This document shows positions 16,732 through 26,095 of a stretch of DNA of 64,000 nt, in pieces; within the stretch, counting starts at the first letter, position 1; the number at the start of each line of letters is the position of its first letter. This DNA comes from Candidatus Micropelagos thuwalensis. Lineage in GTDB: Bacteria; Pseudomonadota; Alphaproteobacteria; RS24. The position numbers were made by a program, and so were the translations under genes. The notes under the pieces were generated by a model. The model had not been told where the DNA came from, did not search any database, and saw only the letters and a program-made list of their open reading frames with translations. The DNA is taken from the NCBI RefSeq assembly GCF_000469155.1, contig NZ_AWXE01000001.1, forward strand, positions 310,001 through 374,000, in the 5' to 3' direction.

Positions 16732-17793
16732 TTGATTATAACCCAGCCATATTTTCTGTTTCAGACACTCTTTAAATTTTTAATTTTAATGTGTTTATTT
16801 TCATATCCTAAAGCCCATGCTGAAGAAAAATTAATTACTGAAGGTTTTGAAGAAGTGGTTTTGATAACGGCTGATCATAGTTTGTGGCATCGTTTTTTTA
16901 CTTACCACGCTGGTTGGAAAAAAATTGATAAAGGCATAAGTGATGAAAATTGGATGACATATTGGGGGCTTGAAAATTATCAGGCCAGTTATGAGCTTTA
17001 TCAAAACCCTGGAAGTAATAAGGGGCGCGTCCGCGTCTTGAAATTTACTAAACCTGGTGGATATATAGCGCCAACTATTCGGTCGCACAGTCAAAGTTGG
17101 GATACGGGTGGTATTTTCGATTTCAATCTACGCATTAAAGATTTAGAGCATACAAAAAAATATCTGACATTAGACGGCTGGAAGGCACCAACAGATCCAA
17201 TAGAATTCCGCTTTGGAAAATTCCATGTTAAAGAATGGTTGCCTATTGGTCCTGATGGTGTGCAGCTCGCATTAATTGAACGTATAGATCCCCCCTTAGA
17301 GGGTTGGCCATATTTAAAAAAAATGTCTAGAAGCTTTAATGCCACAATGATTGTTGACGATTTATCTGCTGCCGAAAAGTTTTGGCGGGATATGCTAGGT
17401 TTTAAGAGCTATCTATATCACAAGGGGGCATCACCCGAGCCAGGGAAAAATGTTTTGGGACTACCGCATAATTTGGCCACTACTATTCAAAGAGAGGTTC
17501 AAATATTACATCCAACGGGGAAAAATGATGGTAGCATCGAATTATTAAAGTTTCATGGCGCAACTGGATATGATTTCAGCAATGCATCAAAACTCCCCAA
17601 TAGGGGGATATCCAGCCTCAGATTCCCTGTTAAAAATATTCGCAAATTAGTTGCCCGTGCCCATACCTTTGGTATTGAGCCATTCATGATTGGAAATAAA
17701 TTACCTTTCATGAAAAATCAAAGTGCAGATTTTGTTGCTTTTAAAGCTCCTGGCGGTGCAATCATTGAGTTTTTTCAAATTTTAAATAATTAA
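16732..17793 (+). CDS. Exported protein with two VOC domains
   Basis: 353-residue exported protein: signal peptide up to about residue 30 (FKFLILMCLFSYPKAHA), then two VOC-like modules (about residues 38-185 and 200-350). It is clearly paralogous to 26096-27172: shared features are EEVV at the start, H..WDTGG in the first module, LP.NLATT, GYDFS and PNRGISSLRFPVKNI in the second. The TTG at 16732 lies 2 bases after the previous stop and gives a proper signal peptide; the next ATG (residue 20) would shorten it severely. Last gene of the VOC-alpha/beta hydrolase-VOC operon. No enzymatic role is known; periplasmic location is inferred. Confidence 0.82.
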   Translation: MIITQPYFLFQTLFKFLILMCLFSYPKAHAEEKLITEGFEEVVLITADHSLWHRFFTYHAGWKKIDKGISDENWMTYWGLENYQASYELYQNPGSNKGRVRVLKFTKPGGYIAPTIRSHSQSWDTGGIFDFNLRIKDLEHTKKYLTLDGWKAPTDPIEFRFGKFHVKEWLPIGPDGVQLALIERIDPPLEGWPYLKKMSRSFNATMIVDDLSAAEKFWRDMLGFKSYLYHKGASPEPGKNVLGLPHNLATTIQREVQILHPTGKNDGSIELLKFHGATGYDFSNASKLPNRGISSLRFPVKNIRKLVARAHTFGIEPFMIGNKLPFMKNQSADFVAFKAPGGAIIEFFQILNN

Positions 17794-17812
17794 ATTTATT
17801 TGAGTAACTTTC

Positions 17813-18730
17813 TCAATGTCCCCCACGAGGTAATTTGCTGCCCTCTAATAAGTTTTTAAAAACTGTCCAACTTGTTTGGTTTGGACGTTGATCATCCAAT
17901 GGAGGCGGTTTTTTATATGTTGGTTCACGTTCATTAATATAATTTTTTAAGTTGACTGATAGGTCTTCAAATTCATCGACTTTCCAAGACATGGCATGTG
18001 CATAAAGAACACCTTCTCGACCCTGCATTTCCATCCAAGGTAAATAATCCGAAATACGGCTCCATCCTCCACCTCGTACTTTAGTTGAATCATTATCATT
18101 TAATAAATCATCAAGCGAACCAAAGGATGTAAACATTTCAGCAGCATGATATGCGCCTCCAACATATTTTTGATAATCACCTTGAAGCACATTGTGATAA
18201 AAAAGTGGTATAGTTTGCTGATTGTACCAACTATCTTCAGTTACTATGTCCGGCCATTTAATTGTTGGTTCACCATCTTTATTTCTTGCAAAAAATCCTT
18301 GACCAAAATTTACAGGATCATTAGCCACATGAATTACATTAACTTCTCGACCTAACCACGGGTTTTCCCATTTATCCAAAATTTCATTGGTTTTGGGATC
18401 CAGATAAAGCATTATTTCTCTGCTTACAGTGCGGAAGCCAGTGCCACGTTTTTTATCTTTCACTGTTCCACATTGTCTAATGTTCATCCCTTCAACGTTA
18501 AATAACTTCTGATCAGGTTCTCCACGTCTACGGGAGTAAATTTCGCCATGCCAGGTATAAATTACAGTTTTACCATCAACTGTTGAGCAAGTGTCTTTGC
18601 GCATTGCCATGAGCTGGCCATCGGGTGTGCTTAAATCAATTTTTGATTTTGTTTGGGCGGGTAGGGAATGAGTTGAGGTAACTAAAATTAAAAGTGTTAA
18701 GGAAAGTTTTAAAAAGTGTTTTCTAAGCAT
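17813..18730 (-). CDS. Exported DUF1838-family protein
   Basis: 305-residue protein with a signal peptide (LSLTLLILVTSTHSLPAQ). The body matches DUF1838: YTWHGEIYSRRRGEPDQ, LFNVEGMNIRQC, LYLDPKTNEILDKWENP and VIHVANDPVNFGQG are characteristic. The family is widespread in proteobacterial catabolic loci rich in TonB receptors, but its biochemical role is unknown. It lies downstream of the second TonB receptor gene on the same strand, separated by a hairpin terminator, and converges with the VOC operon. It may be expressed by read-through or from its own promoter. Confidence 0.85.
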   Translation of the reverse strand: MLRKHFLKLSLTLLILVTSTHSLPAQTKSKIDLSTPDGQLMAMRKDTCSTVDGKTVIYTWHGEIYSRRRGEPDQKLFNVEGMNIRQCGTVKDKKRGTGFRTVSREIMLYLDPKTNEILDKWENPWLGREVNVIHVANDPVNFGQGFFARNKDGEPTIKWPDIVTEDSWYNQQTIPLFYHNVLQGDYQKYVGGAYHAAEMFTSFGSLDDLLNDNDSTKVRGGGWSRISDYLPWMEMQGREGVLYAHAMSWKVDEFEDLSVNLKNYINEREPTYKKPPPLDDQRPNQTSWTVFKNLLEGSKLPRGGH

Positions 18731-18754
18731 TTATAGTGTCATCCGTTTTTATAT

Positions 18755-18783
18755 AAAAAAGGCCGGCAATATTTGCCGGCCTT
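18755..18783 (-). terminator. Terminator hairpin after the second TonB receptor gene
   Basis: 11-bp perfect stem AAGGCCGGCAA/TTGCCGGCCTT with a 3-base loop. On the minus strand it is followed by a run of six T (A-run at 18755-18760), as expected 15 bases downstream of the TonB receptor stop codon at 18798. Confidence 0.88.
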
Positions 18784-18797
18784 AAATTTTTTGTCAA

Positions 18798-21245
18798 TTA
18801 GAAGCGTCTAGAGACCTTAACACCTAATTGTGATCCCTTACGGAAGGATCTGAATACAGCTCTTGGACCAAGTGCACTTTCATCAATACCATTGTCAACT
18901 GCTGCAGGAATTGTTCCTTGGCCTTGAAGAACATCAAACCATCTAGTGCCCATTGGTATACTATCTTCGTCTGTTAGATTTTTGCCAAATAACATTAAAC
19001 TCCAATCATCTGATCTAACACCCACTTGTGCTCCTAGGATTGTCGCTTCTCCAGTTTCAAAACCATTATGAACCTGGACAAATTTTGAGTCTTCATAAGT
19101 TAAGTCAGCATTTAGGAACATAACTAACCCGTTCTCCATAGGAAAATCTGCATTAATGTATGCACTAAACTGATTTTCAGATGTCATTGGAACCTGTTTG
19201 CCAGCTATGGAACAATCAGCTGCTGCGCCTGTCCATCTTCCATCAGGGTCATTATCTGGAATTCCATCACCATTAGCATCTACACGAGGCCTGTTCCAAG
19301 TTGAGTTATCATTTATGTCAAATGGAGCAATCTGAAAACCTCCAGAAGTGAGGGTAAATTGCATATCATCACAACCCTTAACAATTTCTGCATCTGTATA
19401 CGCATAGGTTAAACCCATTTGAAGATTATCTGAAGGAAATGCAGTTAACTCAAGTTCAAGGCCGTTTACCTCCACATCACCCTGATTAGAAGCAATGGAT
19501 GTAACTGCGCCCGCTGCAGTCGCGACGGGTGTAGTAAGTTGATAATTAGTAATTTCATTTTTATATGCTGAAATATTAGTAATTAACTTACCGTCCATAA
19601 ATGTTGACTTTAAGCCTAATTCAATAGCTTCAACTTCCTCTTCATCATATGAAGGTATGCCAGCTGCAACTCCATTTGTACCGTTTACACCTCCTGATTT
19701 GTTGCCTTCAGAATAACTCGCGTATAACAGCGTATCATCTGAGACTTTATAATTAGCAACAAAACGTGGGGCGAACCCATCAAAAGATACTGATTGGTTC
19801 AAATTGTTGTCAGCAAAAGATTTTTCTTCATCATAAAACCTTCCCTCTGCAGATAGTGATAGATTGTCAGAAACATCATATTCAAGCATAGCAAAAAATG
19901 CTTCGTTTTCTATTTCGTTTAAGCTGGCAAATACATGTGCAGGAGCTTGAAGAGTAGCTGAGGATTCTTCATTTGAGAATTCATAAATGAATGCTCCAAC
20001 CATCCAGCTAAGATTACTATCGTTGTTAGATCTCAAAGTAATTTCAAGTTGGTTGTCTTCGTATTCATTAATACTATTAGTGCTAAACAGTGGGCTTCTA
20101 GCAAACGGTCTCTGGATTTCTACTGCCCCAAAAAAAGCTAGTGGATCTAAGAACCATAATGGATTGCCTAATGGGGTTGGCGCAAAAGTAGTTGCTCCAA
20201 GTTGATGGTCAGAGTCTGCGCCAGTTTGTCTCTCCTCATCTCTGAAGGCAAACTTTGCGGATAAGACTGTTTCTCCCACCTCATAATCAGCTGCAAGCAT
20301 TATATTGAATGTTTCTCTGTCAACCCCCATAAAGGTGTTACCATCAGTATCTTGTGTTCCCTGTGATGCAGGAGGTACAACACCACAAAAATATTGATTT
20401 ACATTTGTGCTTGGCCCTGAGTAGTAATTGTTTGATCTGTATCCAGGATAGCAATTGTTGTTGTCGGATTTAAATAATGAGAATGCTCTTGGGCCATCCT
20501 TATCTTCATTGTAGCTAATATTTAATTTTAGACTTGCGCCATTATCACTTTCGGTTTTTAGAGCAAGTTGAACTGATTTGCTTTCTTCTTCTCCAAGCAT
20601 TGCTCCATCAAAGGCATTAGTATATTCGCCGCCGTATTCATATTGACGATAGGACAATGACATTCCAGAGTTTTCGCTTAATGGGCCGCTAACTGATCCA
20701 TATAAATTATAAGTATCATGCTCTGCTATCTCTGCTTTAACGTTATATTCAGTTTCATCAGAAATACCTTTGGTAATAAAATTGATGGCACCTGCATATG
20801 AATTCCTTCCGAATAGAGCAGATTGAGGCCCCTTAACAACTTCAACCCTTTCAATCATATTCATATCTAGTGAAGATACCTCACCGGAGTAATATTGTCC
20901 GTCAATAAAGTAGGCGGTACCGGCCTCAACACCGTATTGAACACCTGCCAGAATATTACCTGCACCTCGAACAACGGGTCTTTCTGTTGCTCTACCAAAT
21001 GCTTGAGAGTAACTGAAGCCTGGTGTGTATCTTGCTATGTCGTCAATATCGTTAATATTTAAATTATCAATTGTCTCTCGTGTCAGTGCTGTTACAGCAA
21101 CAGGAATGTCTTGAAGACTTTCATCAACTTTACGAGCAGTAACAATTATTTCGTCAACATTTTGTTGTGCAAATGAAGGCGAGGAAATCATAGTTGTCGA
21201 TATCGCCAAACCCAGTGATATCTGCGATAAAATTTTAATATTCAT
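18798..21245 (-). CDS. TonB-dependent outer-membrane receptor, large
   Basis: 815-residue TonB-dependent receptor. Signal peptide (LGLAISTTMISSPSFAQ), TonB-box-like DEIIVTA, plug domain (QDIPVAVTAL, RPVVRGAGNI, VEVVKGPQSALFGRN) and a long barrel ending VSRRF with the terminal Phe. ATG 21245 is preferred over the ATG at 21257 because the four codons between them contain the ribosome site GGAGGGG. The extracellular loops hold a Ca-loop-like stretch (DANGDGIPDNDPDG). It is distinct from the first receptor but of the same non-siderophore style. The neighbouring DUF1838, VOC and amine oxidase genes suggest uptake of an organic substrate processed in the periplasm. Confidence 0.95.
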   Translation of the reverse strand: MNIKILSQISLGLAISTTMISSPSFAQQNVDEIIVTARKVDESLQDIPVAVTALTRETIDNLNINDIDDIARYTPGFSYSQAFGRATERPVVRGAGNILAGVQYGVEAGTAYFIDGQYYSGEVSSLDMNMIERVEVVKGPQSALFGRNSYAGAINFITKGISDETEYNVKAEIAEHDTYNLYGSVSGPLSENSGMSLSYRQYEYGGEYTNAFDGAMLGEEESKSVQLALKTESDNGASLKLNISYNEDKDGPRAFSLFKSDNNNCYPGYRSNNYYSGPSTNVNQYFCGVVPPASQGTQDTDGNTFMGVDRETFNIMLAADYEVGETVLSAKFAFRDEERQTGADSDHQLGATTFAPTPLGNPLWFLDPLAFFGAVEIQRPFARSPLFSTNSINEYEDNQLEITLRSNNDSNLSWMVGAFIYEFSNEESSATLQAPAHVFASLNEIENEAFFAMLEYDVSDNLSLSAEGRFYDEEKSFADNNLNQSVSFDGFAPRFVANYKVSDDTLLYASYSEGNKSGGVNGTNGVAAGIPSYDEEEVEAIELGLKSTFMDGKLITNISAYKNEITNYQLTTPVATAAGAVTSIASNQGDVEVNGLELELTAFPSDNLQMGLTYAYTDAEIVKGCDDMQFTLTSGGFQIAPFDINDNSTWNRPRVDANGDGIPDNDPDGRWTGAAADCSIAGKQVPMTSENQFSAYINADFPMENGLVMFLNADLTYEDSKFVQVHNGFETGEATILGAQVGVRSDDWSLMLFGKNLTDEDSIPMGTRWFDVLQGQGTIPAAVDNGIDESALGPRAVFRSFRKGSQLGVKVSRRF

Positions 21246-21364
21246 TGGCCCCTCCATAAAAAGTAGTTAAATTTATTTGTATTATGGTTATATCAATAAA
21301 ACATTAGAGTAATATTTCTATAATTTTTTGATATAAATCATATTTATTGAATTATTGTTTTTGA

Positions 21365-21577
21365 TCATTTTCTCTTATTTAAATTAATATTTAGCTGTTT
21401 GATTTGTTTACTCCCAGTATTTGAGAATAAGCATGGAAATATTGCATGAATTGATACAATCAATGATAAAGCCAAAAGCTTAAGGCTAATTTTAAAGGCA
21501 TTCTTTTGATGTTCAAAATATCCTTCACCTATTTCGGCAGGGTGTTCAAAAAAGATTTTTTTAAAAGTTGATGTCAT
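21365..21577 (-). CDS. Small membrane protein, DUF6356-like
   Basis: 70-residue protein: an N-terminal FFEHPAEIGEGYFEHQKNAF stretch followed by one hydrophobic segment (LKLLALSLIVSIHAIFPCLF) and NTGSKQI. This combination (EHP.EvGE.Y.EH, then HA.FPflF..TGS) fits the small DUF6356 family of uncharacterised alphaproteobacterial proteins. ATG 21577 is chosen over a TTG at 21583. It lies between the TonB receptor and the divergent Lrp-type regulator. Function unknown. Confidence 0.7.
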   Translation of the reverse strand: MTSTFKKIFFEHPAEIGEGYFEHQKNAFKISLKLLALSLIVSIHAIFPCLFSNTGSKQIKQLNINLNKRK

Positions 21578-21693
21578 TCTCAAACCCTAAAAAGATTAAT
21601 CAAAAATAAATTAATTCGAAGAAGAAAGAAAAGGATACGAAAATTTTATAAAAATACTTAGATTTTTGAGAATTTTTCCCATAAATTTGATAT

Positions 21694-22143
21694 ATGGATA
21701 ATATCGATCTCAAAATAATGAAATTAATTCAAAAAGATGCATCTCTTTCTTTAGATACATTATCTAAAGAGGTTGGTTTGTCTCGTAATGCCTGTTGGCG
21801 TCGTGTAAATATATTAGAAAAATCAGGAGTAATTAAAGGCCGCGTAGCATTGTTATCTTCTGAAAAATTAGGTTTCGGTCTGACAATGATTGTTCTAATT
21901 AAAACTAATCAGCATGCTAAAAGTTGGCTAGAAACTTTTGATAAAGTAACAAAAAGAATGCCTGAAATTGTCTCTGTTTATCGTTTAGGTGGTGACATTG
22001 ATTATATGATGAAAATAATAGTTAAGGATGCTAACGCATATGATGAAACCTACCAGCGGCTTATTAAGGAAATTGAAATTTTCGACATATCAGCAAGTTT
22101 CGTGATGGAAACTCTAAAAGATACGACTGAATTACCTATTTAA
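21694..22143 (+). CDS. Lrp/AsnC-family transcriptional regulator
   Basis: 149-residue regulator: N-terminal winged helix-turn-helix (LDTLSKEVGLSRNACWRRV, residues about 20-38) and a C-terminal RAM ligand-binding domain (IVSVYRLGGDIDYMMKIIV). Lrp/AsnC proteins bind amino acids or related small acids and control nearby uptake and catabolic genes. It is divergent from the small DUF6356-like gene and converges, with 1 base between stops, on the amine oxidase. Together with the oxidase, reductase and MFS genes it may form an amine or amino-acid responsive unit. No clear Shine-Dalgarno sequence precedes the ATG. Confidence 0.92.
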   Translation: MDNIDLKIMKLIQKDASLSLDTLSKEVGLSRNACWRRVNILEKSGVIKGRVALLSSEKLGFGLTMIVLIKTNQHAKSWLETFDKVTKRMPEIVSVYRLGGDIDYMMKIIVKDANAYDETYQRLIKEIEIFDISASFVMETLKDTTELPI

Positions 22144-22144
22144 A

Positions 22145-23611
22145 TTATGATGTGAAATCTATCAATTCAAATGCAGCACGACTACCTGAGGCGCAAGCTG
22201 CCTCCATCCCTGCAGAGAATTTAGCCATATGTTCACCTGCAAAAAACAAGCCTGGGTGATTTTTAAAAGAATTTTTAATGAGTTCACGCGCTAAATTTTT
22301 TATTTGTCCGGGCTTCCAGTAAGACCATGCGCCTGCTGAGTATTGAGATTTTGACCAACTATGAATATGTAAATTCTCTAGACTCCCCCGCGCTGATGGA
22401 CGAATTTTAAAAATCTCATCCATCAAAACCTTCTCTTGTTGTTCATTGGGTATTCTATCAAACTCGATAGCTTTGCGGCCATTAATGAGCCCCCATAGAA
22501 TTTGATTATTTCCACCCTTTCGATCATCAAGGGTAAAAATACGTTCTGTGAGACCATCGCTCCACATATTAACTCCAAGACCATCTTCTTCCCAGAAAGG
22601 CCTTTTGACTTTTAAGAAGTAAGCAGTAACCGGGGCGTAACCAATATTATTAATTATTTTTTGAATATTCGGGGGAAGGGAGGGGGCAAAGTTTACATGT
22701 CTCAATGCTGAAAATGGAATTGCGATTATTATTGTGTTTGAACTGTAGCGTTCACCATTTTTGCAGGTAACTACGTATTTATTGCCATGGAATTCAATTA
22801 ATTTAACGGGCTTGTTTTTGTGAATTTCATTACTTAATGTTACCGCCATTGCATCAGTTATTCTGGAAGTACCTCCCAGAACCCTTTTAGAGGGGCCAAA
22901 CTCTTTTTCATCTTCATAAGCCCGGTATTTTCTTATTTCATTTAATGCTGATAGTTCATTTATATCTAATGTATTTAAAGCAACAGATATTAACCGCCTA
23001 ACTTCTTCATTGGCGCCTTTATTGATTAGATATTGCTCAAGAGAAATATCTAGATTATGGGCGGAGTCTTCAAGCCAGGTTAAAGTGTCTCCTAGTGGAG
23101 TAGTGTCTATAAATTTACTTAATAAAAAAGGGGGTGGTAAATGTTTTAAATTTTCTGGCAATTTGTTTATGTTGGATTTAGCCCACATTTTTTGACTTAC
23201 TGACTCTCCCCCAATAGATATGCAAAGACTTGTGTCAGCAGCTGGGAATGGTTCAAGCTCAACATTCATTTCATCTGCGAGTGTTTTAAAATGTGCATAG
23301 CCTCCCCCTACTTGAAGACCCCCTGCATCTGGGGAGCCTTCAATATCATCTAGTGTCATTACACGCCCGCCATATCTGTTTGACGCTTCGAGAATTCTTA
23401 CATTGTATCCTTCAGATTTAAGAGTGCGAGCTGCGTTCATGCCTGACAAACCAGCACCGATGACCAAAACATCGGAGTGTTCAATACTCCCTCTGGAGGG
23501 GTTAATAAAAGAGGGTGCAAAAACGGCACTAGCAATTATTGTTTTTGTAAAATTTCTACGGGTAAATTTTTGCATTAACAATTCATCTATGTTTGCTTTT
23601 ATATGCTTCAC
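22145..23611 (-). CDS. Tat-exported flavin amine oxidase
   Basis: 488-residue FAD-dependent amine oxidase-family protein. A twin-arginine motif (FTRRNFTK, residues about 16-23) precedes a short hydrophobic stretch, so the folded flavoprotein is probably exported to the periplasm. The dinucleotide motif VIGAGLSGMNAARTL, ILEASNRYGGRVMT and the C-terminal FAD motif LFFAGEHMAKFSAGMEAAC are all present. The GTG at 23611 gives an N-terminus (IDELLMQKFTRRNF) typical of Tat amine oxidases; ATG 23575 is an alternative. Substrate unknown: monoamines, polyamines or a ring compound. Confidence 0.88.
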   Translation of the reverse strand: MKHIKANIDELLMQKFTRRNFTKTIIASAVFAPSFINPSRGSIEHSDVLVIGAGLSGMNAARTLKSEGYNVRILEASNRYGGRVMTLDDIEGSPDAGGLQVGGGYAHFKTLADEMNVELEPFPAADTSLCISIGGESVSQKMWAKSNINKLPENLKHLPPPFLLSKFIDTTPLGDTLTWLEDSAHNLDISLEQYLINKGANEEVRRLISVALNTLDINELSALNEIRKYRAYEDEKEFGPSKRVLGGTSRITDAMAVTLSNEIHKNKPVKLIEFHGNKYVVTCKNGERYSSNTIIIAIPFSALRHVNFAPSLPPNIQKIINNIGYAPVTAYFLKVKRPFWEEDGLGVNMWSDGLTERIFTLDDRKGGNNQILWGLINGRKAIEFDRIPNEQQEKVLMDEIFKIRPSARGSLENLHIHSWSKSQYSAGAWSYWKPGQIKNLARELIKNSFKNHPGLFFAGEHMAKFSAGMEAACASGSRAAFELIDFTS

Positions 23612-23720
23612 AACAAAATTATATAAAATTGATTAGACAATATTGATTTAGGTCAACTGCTATTACGATAACGGAAATAAGATTTTATTCAAAATTACAT
23701 ATTAATTTTGGTATTTTTTC

Positions 23721-24758
23721 ATGGATGAAAATAAAAATTACAAATGGGTTGTTGCTCGTCGACCAAAAGGAAAGCCAGTAAAAAAAGATTTTGAGTTGGT
23801 TACAAGTGACATACCTGTAATAAGTGACGGTGAGGTGTTGCTTAAAACTCTGTACCTAGGTTTGGCACCAGTAATGCGTATGTATATGCAAGGTAATCCA
23901 ACCGCAGGTGAAAAGTCGCTAAATATTGGTGACATTATCCACGGTCGCGGGGTTGCAGAAATAATTGAAAGTCGAAATCCAGATTATAAAGTGGGTGAAA
24001 AAGTGCAGGGTCAAATCGGATGGCAAAGCTATAAAGCCTCGAAGCTTTCATTCTCTGAAAAATTTTTTAACTGCCCAGATAAAGGTATAAATTATGCCCA
24101 TTACACTGCGACGTTAGGTATGACTGGCTTGAGTGCATGGGGAGGCTTCTTAGATTGTGGTCAACCTAAAGAAGGAGATGTGGTTGTAGTTTCAGGTGCA
24201 GCTGGGGGCGTAGGTTCGATTGTTGTTCAATTAGCGAAAATTTATGGATGTAAGGTAATTGGTATTGCTGGTAGTGCGGAAAAATGTTTTTGGCTGAGTG
24301 AGCTCGGGGTTGACGAGGTAATTAATTACAAAAAGGAGAATGTTGATACTAGATTGGGACATTTATGCCCATCTGGCATAGATATTTACTTTGATAATGT
24401 TGGCGGTGAAATATTACAGGCGGCTTTAGAGCATTTGGCATTTGAAGCGAGGATAGTTTTATGCGGATCAATTTCTGAATATACGCAAATTAATTCTACT
24501 GGCCCGAAGAACTATACGAATTTGAGAAGGGTTAATGGGATGATGAAGGGGTTTTTTGTCTATAATTATTTAAATAAATTCGATAACTGTATGGAAGCAT
24601 TGGGGGGGTATATATCAAATAAAAAACTTATACCGAAACTCGATATTTCGGATGGAATAGAGACGATGCCTGAAGCATTAATGCGATTGTACGATAGGAA
24701 AAATTTTGGTGTTCAGTGCTGTCGTGTGAGAAGGGGACCCTATGACAACGCAATCTAA
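23721..24758 (+). CDS. NADP-dependent medium-chain reductase (PTGR/CurA-like)
   Basis: 345-residue zinc-independent medium-chain reductase of the leukotriene B4 dehydrogenase/curcumin reductase group, which reduces the double bond of alpha,beta-unsaturated ketones or aldehydes with NADPH. Signatures are RRPKGKPVKKDFE at the N-terminus, TLGMTGLSAWGGFLD and the cofactor motif SGAAGGVGSIVVQLAK near residue 155. No zinc-ligand cysteines. It overlaps the MFS transporter gene downstream by 17 bases, so the two are translated together. Confidence 0.9.
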   Translation: MDENKNYKWVVARRPKGKPVKKDFELVTSDIPVISDGEVLLKTLYLGLAPVMRMYMQGNPTAGEKSLNIGDIIHGRGVAEIIESRNPDYKVGEKVQGQIGWQSYKASKLSFSEKFFNCPDKGINYAHYTATLGMTGLSAWGGFLDCGQPKEGDVVVVSGAAGGVGSIVVQLAKIYGCKVIGIAGSAEKCFWLSELGVDEVINYKKENVDTRLGHLCPSGIDIYFDNVGGEILQAALEHLAFEARIVLCGSISEYTQINSTGPKNYTNLRRVNGMMKGFFVYNYLNKFDNCMEALGGYISNKKLIPKLDISDGIETMPEALMRLYDRKNFGVQCCRVRRGPYDNAI

Positions 24759-26091
24759 TATAGAAACTCAAGTTAATAAATTTAACTACCCCAGTCCTTT
24801 GCGCGCTTGGATGTTAGTTCTTTTGCTAACAGTTGCTTATGTTTTTTCATTCATTGATCGCTGGATACTGGGACTGCTTATTGAGCCCATAAAGGCTGAT
24901 ATGGGCTTAACAGATTTTCAAATTGGTCTGATGCTGGGCCCTGCCTTCGCAATTTTTTATGCCACTCTTGGTGTGCCTTTAGGGTGGGCCGCTGATCATG
25001 TAAAACGCGTCTGGATTGTAGCTGCAGGTATCATAGTCTGGTCTATGGCAACTGCAGCATCTGGATTAGCAAAAACTTTCCCTCATTTATTTGTAGCTCG
25101 TATGAGTGTTGGGGTTGGAGAGGCAACATTGAGCCCCTGTGCTATGTCGATGATAACTGACAGCTTTCCTGCAGAAAAAAGAGGTTTACCTATTGCGTTT
25201 TATTCTGCTGCCCTGAGTGTTGGAGCTGCAATAGCTAATTTGTTAGGTGCTGCAATATTAACTTGGGCCAACCAAACTAGTAGTTTGTCTCTTCCGATTG
25301 TTGGAACTGTTGCACCATGGCAATTAACATTTTTTGTTCTTGGAATACCTGGAATTTTTTTAGGTATTATTTTTCTATTTTTAAAAGAACCTAAGCGCCA
25401 ACAAAATACAAACACAAATTTAGAGGTGCGCTCAAATCCCATTCATGTTCTAGGGTATATAAAACAACGTTTGGTGTTATTTGCATGCTTTATGAGTATT
25501 TTTTGTTATCTAACAATTACCGCCTATTCACAGGGATGGCTTGCACCAATGTTCCAAAGAACGTGGGGTTGGTCACCAGTGGACTATGCCCTTGTTAATG
25601 GTCTTGTATTACTCGCGATAGGCCCAATTTCAATCAGCTTGGCCGGTATCATATCTGATAAATGGTATCAAAATGGAAGAAAAGAAGCGCCATTAATAAT
25701 TGCTATCATTGGAACTCTAATAGTTTTGCCTACTGGTGTGATGGCTCCTTTGATGCCCAGTGGAGAGTTGTCGATAGCAGTCTATGCTATCAATACAGTT
25801 GGTATAACATGGATGTCAGCGACAGGAATTACGGCTTTGGTAAATATTGTTCCTTCAAATATCCGAGCGCAAATGGTGGCATATTATTATATGACTATAA
25901 GTTTAGCGGGATTGTTTTTAGGGCCAACAATGGTCGGATATATTAGTGACAATTATTTTGAGGCAAACTCATTACGTAATGCAATGTCCATAGTCCCTCT
26001 GATTTTTGGACTACCTGTTTTAATGCTTATACCAATTACCAGAAAACTTTATCTTCGAGAGTATAATGCTGTAAATACCGAAGCTAATTAG
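24742..26091 (+). CDS. MFS transporter, spinster-like
   Basis: 449-residue major facilitator superfamily permease with about 12 transmembrane helices. Family motifs are DRWILGLLIEPIK after helix 1, PLGWAADHVKRVWI (the loop 2-3 motif) and RMSVGVGEATLSPCAMSMI in helix 4, of the type often called spinster-like. It begins inside the reductase gene at an ATG with AAGGGG upstream. Inner-membrane uptake or export of the molecule handled by the reductase is likely. It converges with the exported VOC gene with 4 bases between stops. Confidence 0.9.
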   Translation: MTTQSNIETQVNKFNYPSPLRAWMLVLLLTVAYVFSFIDRWILGLLIEPIKADMGLTDFQIGLMLGPAFAIFYATLGVPLGWAADHVKRVWIVAAGIIVWSMATAASGLAKTFPHLFVARMSVGVGEATLSPCAMSMITDSFPAEKRGLPIAFYSAALSVGAAIANLLGAAILTWANQTSSLSLPIVGTVAPWQLTFFVLGIPGIFLGIIFLFLKEPKRQQNTNTNLEVRSNPIHVLGYIKQRLVLFACFMSIFCYLTITAYSQGWLAPMFQRTWGWSPVDYALVNGLVLLAIGPISISLAGIISDKWYQNGRKEAPLIIAIIGTLIVLPTGVMAPLMPSGELSIAVYAINTVGITWMSATGITALVNIVPSNIRAQMVAYYYMTISLAGLFLGPTMVGYISDNYFEANSLRNAMSIVPLIFGLPVLMLIPITRKLYLREYNAVNTEAN

Positions 26092-26095
26092 TAGT